From Spirochaetales bacterium (GTDB lineage Bacteria > Spirochaetota > Spirochaetia > DSM-27196 > SKKC01), in the NCBI GenBank assembly GCA_007121695.1, contig SKKC01000099.1:1-6247 (forward strand): a stretch of 6,247 nucleotides of DNA. Direction: 5' to 3'. The notes under the pieces are model-generated. The model saw only the letters and a program-made list of their open reading frames with translations. It searched no databases and was not told the origin of the DNA. The position numbers and the translations under genes were made by a program. Below are positions 1 to 5,761 of the stretch, in pieces. Every line of letters begins with the position of its first letter. The first letter of the stretch is position 1.

Positions 1-2
1 AC

Positions 3-917
3 AACAACAATAACACCTTTGTTGGCGCATTCGGTGCGACGTTCGACTTCTTCATAGACGACAACGGGGACGTGCAGTACGGCCCGATACAGCCCGGGTA
101 CCGCGACTTCCTCGAAACCTTCGCCCGCTGGTACGAGGAAGGTCTGCTCGATGTCAACATAGAATCGATGGACAGGCAGCAGGTTGCCGCGAAAATGACC
201 ACTGGCCAGTCAGGTGCATCCATAGGCTTCGCAGCATCGCGTCTTGGTGCCTGGCTCGAAGCTGTAGACGGCGACCCAGACTATGACTTCGTCGGTGTGA
301 GATACCCGGTCCTGAACCGTGGCGAGATCCCGATGTTCACGCAGATGGCTTTCCCGATTGAGGGGAGTCCGGGTCATGCTCACGTGAACCCCCAGGCACG
401 CGACATTGAGGGAATCATGCGCTACATGGACTATGCGTACTCAGAGGAAGGAAACATACTCTTCAACTTTGGTATCGAGGGCGAGTCCTTCGAGTGGATC
501 GACGGATATCCCACGTATACCGATCTGATCTTCAACAATCCGACCATGAGCCGCCCCGAAGCGATGGGCATGTATGTCCGGTCGTCCTACAACGGACCCT
601 TCGTGCAGAGAGCTGAGTACTTCGAGCAGTACGGGTTTACCTTCGAGCAGCAGCGCGAATCCAACGAAAACTGGCAGATCACGAATGTCGAGAACCACCG
701 CATGCCTCCGGTAACACCAACCCCGGAAGAGAGCAGTGAACTTGCGACGATCATGAGCGATGTAAACACGTATCGCGATGAGATGCGGGTACGGTACGTC
801 CTCGGGATCGAAAGCCTCGATTCGTTCGACCGCTACGTACGGAATATCGAAAACATGGGTATAGCCCGAGCGATCGAGATCTATACCGCTGCGCTTGAGC
901 GGTTCAATAACCGCTGA
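3..917 (+). CDS. Extracellular solute-binding protein of a LplA/YtcQ-type sugar ABC importer (5' end missing)
   Basis: The frame is already open at the window edge, so the N-terminus, including any lipoprotein signal peptide, lies outside. The 304 visible residues are the C-terminal part of a protein that in this family usually has about 500-560 residues. Family-typical segments, numbered from the first visible codon: GYRDFLETFARWYEEGLLD (about 31-49), NFGIEGESFEWIDGYPTYTD (about 155-174), and a C-terminal helix ending RAIEIYTAALERFNN. These resemble B. subtilis LipO/LplA and YtcQ, which capture oligosaccharides outside the membrane and deliver them to the permease pair. The stop lies 21 bases before the next gene, a permease, so the two are almost certainly co-transcribed. 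The protein is acidic and poor in lysine. The family call is firm. The substrate, an unsaturated pectic or uronic oligosaccharide, is inferred only from the downstream catabolic genes. Confidence 0.88.
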   Translation, partial: NNNNTFVGAFGATFDFFIDDNGDVQYGPIQPGYRDFLETFARWYEEGLLDVNIESMDRQQVAAKMTTGQSGASIGFAASRLGAWLEAVDGDPDYDFVGVRYPVLNRGEIPMFTQMAFPIEGSPGHAHVNPQARDIEGIMRYMDYAYSEEGNILFNFGIEGESFEWIDGYPTYTDLIFNNPTMSRPEAMGMYVRSSYNGPFVQRAEYFEQYGFTFEQQRESNENWQITNVENHRMPPVTPTPEESSELATIMSDVNTYRDEMRVRYVLGIESLDSFDRYVRNIENMGIARAIEIYTAALERFNNR

Positions 918-938
918 TTCCAAGAGGAAACAGCGTAC

Positions 939-1925
939 ATGCGAGGGATGGTGCGCCGTCCCTCGCGTTTTGCTGAGGAGATACCAACAGTGGGCATCAA
1001 ACCGCCACCATCGACCAAACTGTCTACCAGGTTAAAGACCGGTTTGCTTCGGGACAAGGAACTTCTGATCATGCTTGTCCCGGTGGTCACGTACTTTTTT
1101 ATTTTCCATTACATTCCCATGTACGGTGCAACCATTGCATTCAGGAACTACAGCCCGGCGAGGGGCTTTGCCGGCAGTCCCTGGGTAGGTTTTACACACT
1201 TCGCGCGATTCTTTCGGAGCGTCTATTTCGAACGGCTCATGGTGAACACGATTTATCTGAACGTGCTTGCCCTGGTGTTCGGATTTCCGGCGCCGATAAT
1301 TCTGGCGTTGCTCCTGAACGAAGTGAAGACAAAGTGGTTCAAGAACTCGGTACAGACAATTACCTATCTGCCCCACTTTATTTCACTCGTCGTAATTATC
1401 GGGCTGCTCAGAGAGTTTACGATTACCTCCGGCCTCGTGAACGACATCCGGGTCATGCTGGGCTTTCGCCGAATCCCCATGTTACAACTTCCAGAGTACT
1501 TCCGGACCTTGTACGTTACGAGCGAAATCTGGCAGACCATAGGCTGGAACTCGATCATTTACCTCGCAGCGCTCTCCGGCGTTGACCCGGAGTTGTATGA
1601 AGCCGCGAAGATTGACGGCGCGAGCCGCTGGAAACAGACGCTTCACGTCACGCTCCCGGGAATACAGAGTACCATCATTATTCTCCTGATTCTGAGAATG
1701 GGTCGCATGTTCACGATTGGTTTCGAGAAGATAATTCTCATGTACAACCCGTCGACCTATAGCGTGGCCGATGTTATCTCAACCTTTGTGTACCGGTCCG
1801 GTCTGCTGGAAATGAACTTCAGTTTCAGTACCGCCGTCGGGCTGTTCAACTCCGTGCTGAACTTTGCAATGCTTCTGCTGGCGAACCGTTTAAGCAAACG
1901 GTACAGCGAAACGAGTCTGTGGTAA
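939..1925 (+). CDS. ABC importer permease subunit, LplB/YteP type
   Basis: This is one of the two membrane subunits that form the translocation channel of a carbohydrate ABC importer. The 328 residues match the usual 300-330 of the family. The opening after the leader, FHYIPMYGATIAFRNY (residues 56-71), is the LplB-type signature. Hydrophobic segments lie near residues 42-60, 104-127, 139-157, 197-213, 243-262 and 297-316, giving six predicted helices. The EAA loop that docks on the ATPase is clear: ELYEAAKIDGASRWKQTLHV, residues 218-237. It sits between the binding-protein gene and the second permease gene, in the order seen in lplABC and ytcQ/yteP/ytcP clusters. The start is uncertain. ATG 939 has GAGG (924-927) about 11 bases upstream, but the in-frame GTG at 990 has a better-placed TGAGGAG (974-980) and would give a 311-residue protein whose N-terminus fits homologues well. 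No ATPase gene is visible in the window; a shared MsmX-like ATPase is inferred. Confidence 0.93.
   Translation: MRGMVRRPSRFAEEIPTVGIKPPPSTKLSTRLKTGLLRDKELLIMLVPVVTYFFIFHYIPMYGATIAFRNYSPARGFAGSPWVGFTHFARFFRSVYFERLMVNTIYLNVLALVFGFPAPIILALLLNEVKTKWFKNSVQTITYLPHFISLVVIIGLLREFTITSGLVNDIRVMLGFRRIPMLQLPEYFRTLYVTSEIWQTIGWNSIIYLAALSGVDPELYEAAKIDGASRWKQTLHVTLPGIQSTIIILLILRMGRMFTIGFEKIILMYNPSTYSVADVISTFVYRSGLLEMNFSFSTAVGLFNSVLNFAMLLLANRLSKRYSETSLW
974..980 (+). promoter_or_regulatory. Possible ribosome binding site favouring GTG 990 as start of the LplB-type permease
   Basis: TGAGGAG is a strong Shine-Dalgarno match placed nine bases before an in-frame GTG at 990. It is a closer match than the GAGG that precedes ATG 939. 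If used, the permease loses its first 17 residues, which are rich in arginine and not typical of the family. The choice cannot be settled from one sequence. Confidence 0.4.
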
Positions 1926-1930
1926 CCAAT

Positions 1931-2887
1931 ATGAGCACACTACTTATACCATTCAGAAAACGGGGCCTTTCGGGAAACACCGGCACGGTCCCACCGAAAT
2001 TCAAAGGCATCAAGGAATCGCGCGGGTACCGGACCTTTCAGTTTTTCAACTACCTCGGGCTCGGATTGCTGGCCTTCCTGACGCTGTATCCAATGTGGCA
2101 CGTACTGATTGGCTCGATAAGCGATGGCCGCGCACTCATGCGCCATTCGGGCTTTCTCCTGCTTCCAATCGGCGAGATTTCCTTCCGGGCCTACGAGTCG
2201 GTACTGAATAACCCGAACATTGCCATGGGCTACCGGAATACTCTGTACATTCTGTCGGTGGGCATTCCGCTTCAGGTGTTCGTTACGTCACTTGGTGCGT
2301 ACGTACTGTCGCGTAAGACCTTCGGCCTGAAAAACCCGGTCATGTTCTTTATTACCTTCACCATGTTTTTCCAGGGCGGCATGATCCCCATGTTCCTGCT
2401 CGTGAGAGACCTCGGGCTCATGAACAATCTGCTGTCGGTTGTGCTTCCCTTCACGGTGAATGCCTTTAACCTGATAATAATGCGGACGTCGTTTCAGGCG
2501 GTCCCGGAGTCGCTGGAAGAATCGGCGCGTATGGACGGAGCAAATCACTTTACGATCTATGCGCGAATCGTGATGCCGCTGAGCAAGGCCGTTATCGCGG
2601 TCATGGTGCTCTACTACGGTGTCGGCTTGTGGAATGGCTGGTTCTGGGCGTCGGTGTTTATTCGAAACCGCTCGCTCTTTCCGCTGCAGCTTATTCTGAG
2701 AGAAATTCTGATTATCCAGGATCTGGCATCGATGACGCAGGGCGTCAGCGGCGACGAAATGATAAGCCTGACAGAAGCGATACGCTACGCGACCATTATT
2801 GTTTCGACACTCCCGATACTCACGGTGTACCCCTTTCTGCAGAAATACTTCGCGAGCGGGGTAATGATCGGCGCGATCAAGGGATAG
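1931..2887 (+). CDS. ABC importer permease subunit, LplC/YtcP type
   Basis: This is the second membrane subunit of the same importer, pairing with the LplB-type protein. From ATG 1931 it has 318 residues, close to the family norm of about 290-320. Hydrophobic segments lie near residues 40-57 (with LTLYPMWHVL), 103-126, 137-158, 165-185, 221-240 and 287-304. The EAA loop is present in its usual degenerate form, ESLEESARMDGANHFTIYAR (about residues 194-213). The tail KYFASGVMIGAIKG is characteristic of LplC/YtcP proteins. An in-frame GTG at 1919 would add four residues and overlap the previous gene by seven bases. I prefer the ATG because GTG 1919 has no good ribosome site either. With either start, the absence of a clear Shine-Dalgarno and the five-base gap or short overlap suggest translation coupled to the upstream permease. 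The operon appears to end here, since the next gene is on the opposite strand. Confidence 0.93.
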   Translation: MSTLLIPFRKRGLSGNTGTVPPKFKGIKESRGYRTFQFFNYLGLGLLAFLTLYPMWHVLIGSISDGRALMRHSGFLLLPIGEISFRAYESVLNNPNIAMGYRNTLYILSVGIPLQVFVTSLGAYVLSRKTFGLKNPVMFFITFTMFFQGGMIPMFLLVRDLGLMNNLLSVVLPFTVNAFNLIIMRTSFQAVPESLEESARMDGANHFTIYARIVMPLSKAVIAVMVLYYGVGLWNGWFWASVFIRNRSLFPLQLILREILIIQDLASMTQGVSGDEMISLTEAIRYATIIVSTLPILTVYPFLQKYFASGVMIGAIKG

Positions 2888-2896
2888 AACACGGTC

Positions 2897-2920
2897 GCCG
2901 GGCTACTCCACGGGCTCGGC
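2897..2920 (+). terminator. Weak hairpin between convergent genes; possible terminator
   Basis: GCCGGGC (2897-2903) can pair with GCTCGGC (2914-2920), giving seven pairs including one G-T wobble around a ten-base loop. It lies in the 40-base gap between the permease stop and the end of the AraC gene, where a terminator is expected. There is no run of T after the stem on either strand, so it is not a textbook intrinsic terminator. On the - strand the wobble becomes a mismatch. Confidence 0.25.
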
Positions 2921-2927
2921 CAGTCCG

Positions 2928-3788
2928 TTACGCCAGCGGTCGGGCGGGTCGCCGTGACCCGTCCCGCCACCGCCCCGGAGGAATCCCCGTTTCCTTCGTG
3001 AACTGACGGTTAAAAAAATAAACGTCCCGATATCCGAGCGCATCGGCAATCTCCTGCTGGCTCATGCGCGTTTCATGAAGCAGTGCTTTGGCCCGGTCGA
3101 TACGCGCCTGAATAAGGTAGCGGTTCGGACTCTGACCAAAGTGTGCCTTGAAGAGCACGTTGAAGCGGCTTGGCGACAGCGATGCGACCGCGGCCATATC
3201 GTCGACCGTCCAGGGATGCGCAAGCCGCTGCAACACACGTTGTCTGACCCTGTCGAGTCGCGGGTCGGCCGGCGAACGCCGGGAGTCGGGATGTGCAAGC
3301 AGATGAAACAGCTGCCGCAGGGCAAGTGACGCTTCTTCACAGCGAAAGCTGGAATCGAGCGGTACGGAATCGAGAACCAGCCCGGTGAGCCGTCGCAGGC
3401 GGTGCGTGTCTTCGACAAGAATCGGTTCATTGACCGGAGGTATCGGCACACCTGCGCTCGCGCGGCCGAACGGCGCCCGAGGGTCCAGATGCGCCGCAAA
3501 TACGGTAAGCGGATGCTCCGGATCGTGCGTTGCCGTCGGTTTTGATCCCGGCGCAAACAGAAAACAGAAGCCCGAACGCAACGAATGGGTCTCTCCGCCA
3601 GTATTCAGGCGCCCCTCACCCTCGAGGACGCACCAGCAGTCCAGATCCGGCAGCGGGGCCGGAGCCCAGGACCAGCCGGGTTCACAGAAAAATATGCGGG
3701 GGTCCTGCTGGAAGCCTCTTCTGTCCGGACCGGTAACAGTGTGTGTCACAACAGTTGTATAATGCAAAAGATCAGTGGTTCTGACCAT
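2928..3788 (-). CDS. AraC-family transcriptional regulator
   Basis: This is a one-component DNA-binding regulator, probably controlling the flanking sugar-uptake and uronate-catabolism genes. From ATG 3788 it has 286 residues, normal for AraC proteins with a cupin-like sensor. The N-terminal half holds a cupin-type stretch, DLDCWCVLEGEGRLNTGGET (about residues 48-67), then SGFCFLFAPG (about 72-81). The C-terminal domain has two helix-turn-helix units: WTVDDMAAVASLSPSRFNVL (about 193-212) and MSQQEIADALGYRDVYFFNR (about 242-261), the latter followed by QFTKETGIPPGRWR, the AraC C-terminal signature. Start choice: in-frame ATGs at 3857 and 3815 would overlap the divergent kduI start, none of the three has a good Shine-Dalgarno, and homologous cupin domains begin well after 3788, so I prefer 3788. 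The gene is divergent from kduI (36 bases apart) and convergent with the permease operon. That position suggests it regulates kduI, but the effector is unknown; a pathway uronate is an inference. Confidence 0.9.
   Translation of the reverse strand: MVRTTDLLHYTTVVTHTVTGPDRRGFQQDPRIFFCEPGWSWAPAPLPDLDCWCVLEGEGRLNTGGETHSLRSGFCFLFAPGSKPTATHDPEHPLTVFAAHLDPRAPFGRASAGVPIPPVNEPILVEDTHRLRRLTGLVLDSVPLDSSFRCEEASLALRQLFHLLAHPDSRRSPADPRLDRVRQRVLQRLAHPWTVDDMAAVASLSPSRFNVLFKAHFGQSPNRYLIQARIDRAKALLHETRMSQQEIADALGYRDVYFFNRQFTKETGIPPGRWRDGSRRPARPLA
2942..2964. other. GC-rich inverted repeat inside the 3' end of the AraC gene
   Basis: Bases 2942-2950 pair with 2956-2964 around a five-base loop (GCCGT). The core CGGGTC/GACCCG is perfect, and the whole stem is nine pairs with one G-T wobble. 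It overlaps the last codons of the AraC gene and lies downstream of the convergent permease operon. It could help stop + strand transcription, but no T-run follows, and high GC makes such stems fairly common by chance. Confidence 0.3.
3735..3758. promoter_or_regulatory. Candidate operator: direct repeat AACAGT plus palindrome ACAACAGTTGT
   Basis: AACAGT occurs at 3735-3740 and again at 3750-3755, fifteen bases apart. The second copy is part of an 11-base interrupted palindrome, ACAAC-A-GTTGT (3748-3758), which abuts the TATAAT box. Repeats directly upstream of a -10 box, in a region controlled by a divergently encoded AraC protein, suggest a regulator binding site. AraC proteins often bind direct repeats next to promoters. 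The link to this particular protein is an inference, and the elements are short enough to be chance. Confidence 0.35.
3758..3763 (+). promoter_or_regulatory. Candidate -10 box of the kduI promoter
   Basis: TATAAT is a perfect sigma-70 -10 match in an otherwise GC-rich region. It would start transcription near 3770, leaving an untranslated leader of about 55 bases before ATG 3825. The -35 match is poor: GTAACA (3733-3738) matches four of six TTGACA bases but at a long 19-base spacing. A weak -35 would fit a promoter that needs an activator. The box lies within the first codons of the divergent AraC gene if that gene starts at 3788. Confidence 0.5.
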
Positions 3789-3824
3789 AGTGTTCTGCGG
3801 TATCCGGCGTACCATGAACACATT

Positions 3825-4649
3825 ATGAAACCATGCACCATTCACCCGTCGGTACATTCAGCCGACTATACCGGTTACGATACGAAAACCCTTCGTGACC
3901 GCTTTCTTATCGAGACGCTGTTCGAGCCCGGCCAGACGCACTGGCATTACTGCGCGGAGAACCAGTTGCTTCTGTGCGGGATATGTCCGGACACGACAGT
4001 TTCGCTGCAGGTCCCCGACGCGCTCGGGCCCGAACCCATTCTGGAACGCAGGGAAATGGGTGTCGTTAATCTCGGCGAACCCGGAGAAATTACCGTAGAC
4101 GGCGCGCGTTACGCCATGGACGCGAACGACGGGCTGTATATCGGCACGGGCGCGGGAGAGGTGACCCTCTCCGGAGCAGGGGCAAAGTTCTACTGTACCT
4201 TCGCGCCAGCGCACCGGACCTGTCCGATCCGGCACATCCGCTTCGAAGAGGCGGAACCGCTGCGCCTCGGATCGGCCGATGCCTGCAATGAACGGACGAT
4301 CTACTTTTACATAGCGCCGGGCGTTACCGAGAGCTGCCAGCTTATGATGGGCATAACCGTGCTCGAGACTGGCAGCGTCTGGAACACCATGCCCTGCCAC
4401 CGCCACCTGAGGCGCATGGAGGTGTACCTCTACTGCCGCCTTCCCGAGGATCAGATGATCGTCCACCTTATGGGCCGCCCCGAAGAGACCCGCAACCTGA
4501 TTCTGCGAAACGAACAGGCTGTCATTTCCCCGAGCTGGTCCATTCACTGCGCGGCAGGCACGCAGAATTACGCATTCCTCTGGTGCATGGTCGGGGAGAA
4601 TCAGGACTTCAAGGACATGGACCTCGTCGACATGGCCGACCTTTATTGA
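3825..4649 (+). CDS. kduI: 5-keto-4-deoxyuronate isomerase (4-deoxy-L-threo-5-hexosulose-uronate ketol-isomerase)
   Basis: KduI isomerises 4-deoxy-L-threo-5-hexosulose uronate to 3-deoxy-D-glycero-2,5-hexodiulosonate in the cytoplasm, the step between lyase/hydrolase products and KduD. The 274 residues match the E. coli protein (278). The opening HPSVHSADYTGYDTKTLRD (residues 7-25) aligns with the family N-terminus. The zinc-binding bicupin site is intact: H192, H194 and E199 in WNTMPCHRHLRRMEVY, and H241 in SPSWSIHCAAGT, equivalent to H196, H198, E203 and H245 of E. coli KduI. WCMVGENQDFKDMDLVDM (253-270) is the usual C-terminal signature. The frame is open further upstream, but homology and the promoter position support ATG 3825. 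No clear Shine-Dalgarno precedes it. The stop lies 23 bases before the hydrolase gene, so it heads an operon with that gene and kduD. Confidence 0.96.
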   Translation: MKPCTIHPSVHSADYTGYDTKTLRDRFLIETLFEPGQTHWHYCAENQLLLCGICPDTTVSLQVPDALGPEPILERREMGVVNLGEPGEITVDGARYAMDANDGLYIGTGAGEVTLSGAGAKFYCTFAPAHRTCPIRHIRFEEAEPLRLGSADACNERTIYFYIAPGVTESCQLMMGITVLETGSVWNTMPCHRHLRRMEVYLYCRLPEDQMIVHLMGRPEETRNLILRNEQAVISPSWSIHCAAGTQNYAFLWCMVGENQDFKDMDLVDMADLY

Positions 4650-4659
4650 ACGTGAATAC

Positions 4660-4664
4660 AGGGA
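4660..4664 (+). promoter_or_regulatory. Ribosome binding site that fixes the hydrolase start at 4673
   Basis: AGGGA lies eight bases before ATG 4673. The frame is open upstream to an ATG at 4583, but that stretch lies inside the kduI coding region and encodes low-complexity residues unlike the family. The ribosome site therefore supports 4673. Confidence 0.55.
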
Positions 4665-4672
4665 ATACGTAC

Positions 4673-5761
4673 ATGAACACACACGCAACAACACCAGGCT
4701 GGGTGACACACAGCCGACTCGAATCCGTTCGCCGCCGGGTCCTCGAGTGGACCGAACAGGACATTAATTCCGGGTGGGAAGACATCATCGTCGTACAAGG
4801 GGCGGCGGAACTCGGCATCGCGGGAAACGATCCTGAACTGATCGAATGGGCCGCGCGCTGGCTTGATCTCCAACTCGAAGCAGGCGTTCGTGAGCAGGCC
4901 GGAATGGTACACCGGCAGAAAGGCGAACAGATCGTCACCGGCGTCTACCTGAACGACTACTGCGGGAACTGGGGCTACGGGTTTGCCGCAGCGGCAATTC
5001 TTCCGGCGAGGAACGACGAGCGTTACCGGAACGCGATTCTGACCGTGGCAGACTTCATCCTCGAGAAGTCCCCGCGCGCTGCAGACGGCTGCATAGTCCA
5101 CGGAGGATTCACGACGGATGTCTGGGTCGACACCCTGTACTACTGTGCGCCACCCCTCGCGCAGGCGTGGAGTGTCTCCGGGACGCAGGCCTATGCGACC
5201 GCAGCGGTCGAGCAGTGCCTGCTTCACGCGAAACACCTGCGAAGCGACAGCACCGCGCTCTGGCACCACGACGCCAACCCGGAGACAGGCACGCGAACCG
5301 TGAACCTCTGGGCTCGAGGCCTTGGCTGGAGTCTGTGCGCGCTCGCAGACACCCTTCGAACCGTCCCGGACTCGACGCCGGGCTACGATGAAGCGCTCTA
5401 TCACTATCGATCGCTGGCCGAAGGTATTGTCCGCCTGCAGCACTCGAACGGTATGTGGCGGGTCATGCCCGAGAACCCGGATGCGTATCTCGAAACAAGC
5501 GGCACCGCCATGATGCTTACCGGCCTCATGTCAGGAATCCGGTCGGGATGGCTTCAACCCTATGTCGTGCCCATGGTCGAACGCGGTCTTCGCGAACTCG
5601 AGACCTGGGTCGACGCACAGGGCCGCCTCATGGGAAGCCAGCACCCCGCGGGTCGCGGCAACTGGGACTCGTTCAAACTCGTCCCGACCGGTGAAGACAC
5701 CTACGCCACCGGGTTCATGCTTCGTGCGCTCGCTGCCTGGCAGGACCTGGGGACCGTATGA
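4673..5761 (+). CDS. Unsaturated uronyl hydrolase, GH88/GH105 family (YteR-like unsaturated rhamnogalacturonyl hydrolase)
   Basis: Enzymes of this family hydrate the double bond of a terminal delta-4,5-unsaturated uronic acid, releasing the open-chain 5-keto-4-deoxyuronate that KduI uses. The 362 residues form the usual single (alpha/alpha)6 domain; B. subtilis YteR has about 373. The segment VWVDTLYYCAPPLAQAW (150-166) matches the family's W-x-D-x-LYM active-site strand, and D153 is the probable general acid, equivalent to D143 of YteR. LWHHDANPETG (196-206) and WARGLGW (213-219) correspond to the conserved YHGWDES-like and W-A/G-RGNGW motifs; the usual Asn of the latter is Leu217 here. YLETSGTAMMLTGL (272-285) matches the conserved ETS-S-AM helix. 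The N-terminus has no hydrophobic stretch, so it is cytoplasmic and acts on imported oligosaccharides. It is translated from a good ribosome site behind kduI, and its stop overlaps the kduD start. The pectic/rhamnogalacturonan substrate is likely but not proven; other unsaturated uronides (glycosaminoglycan or ulvan type) are possible. Confidence 0.88.
   Translation: MNTHATTPGWVTHSRLESVRRRVLEWTEQDINSGWEDIIVVQGAAELGIAGNDPELIEWAARWLDLQLEAGVREQAGMVHRQKGEQIVTGVYLNDYCGNWGYGFAAAAILPARNDERYRNAILTVADFILEKSPRAADGCIVHGGFTTDVWVDTLYYCAPPLAQAWSVSGTQAYATAAVEQCLLHAKHLRSDSTALWHHDANPETGTRTVNLWARGLGWSLCALADTLRTVPDSTPGYDEALYHYRSLAEGIVRLQHSNGMWRVMPENPDAYLETSGTAMMLTGLMSGIRSGWLQPYVVPMVERGLRELETWVDAQGRLMGSQHPAGRGNWDSFKLVPTGEDTYATGFMLRALAAWQDLGTV

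Noticed and set aside
441..923. - strand open frame opposite the solute-binding protein
   Set aside because: The + strand frame has strong family motifs over the same region, and the antisense product has none.
3062..3556. Second - strand open frame inside the AraC gene
   Set aside because: It is in a different frame from the AraC protein, which has clear HTH motifs over the same bases; the translation is arginine/serine-rich noise.
3740..3749. CRP-like TGTGTGTCACA sequence
   Set aside because: The half-sites TGTG and TCACA are only two bases apart, not the six-base spacing of a CRP site.
3585..3824. Upstream in-frame extension of kduI, with ATGs at 3585 and 3762
   Set aside because: This stretch runs antisense to the AraC coding region, shows no similarity to KduI N-termini, and lies upstream of or on the likely TATAAT promoter. 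KduI homology begins just after ATG 3825.
3822..3827. CATAAT on the - strand as a -10 box for the AraC gene
   Set aside because: It matches five of six bases, but no acceptable -35 lies 16-18 bases upstream, and it coincides with the kduI start codon.
3789..3857. Longer AraC start at ATG 3857 (or 3815) on the - strand
   Set aside because: The extra residues are not typical, the 3857 start would overlap kduI by 33 bases, and none of the starts has a good ribosome site. ATG 3788 is more economical, though not proven.
3729..3878. Two ACCGGTWAC boxes (3729-3737 and 3870-3878) as paired operators
   Set aside because: They match at eight of nine bases and flank the divergent starts, but ACCGGT is self-palindromic and such matches are expected by chance in GC-rich DNA. 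The second box is inside kduI.
3858..4709. Long - strand open frame antisense to kduI
   Set aside because: It lies wholly opposite a well-supported conserved gene, has no recognisable domain, and is explained by GC-rich codon structure.
4643..5443. Long - strand open frame antisense to the GH105-type gene
   Set aside because: It is the antisense shadow of a conserved enzyme, with arginine- and valine-rich low-information translation and no known motif.
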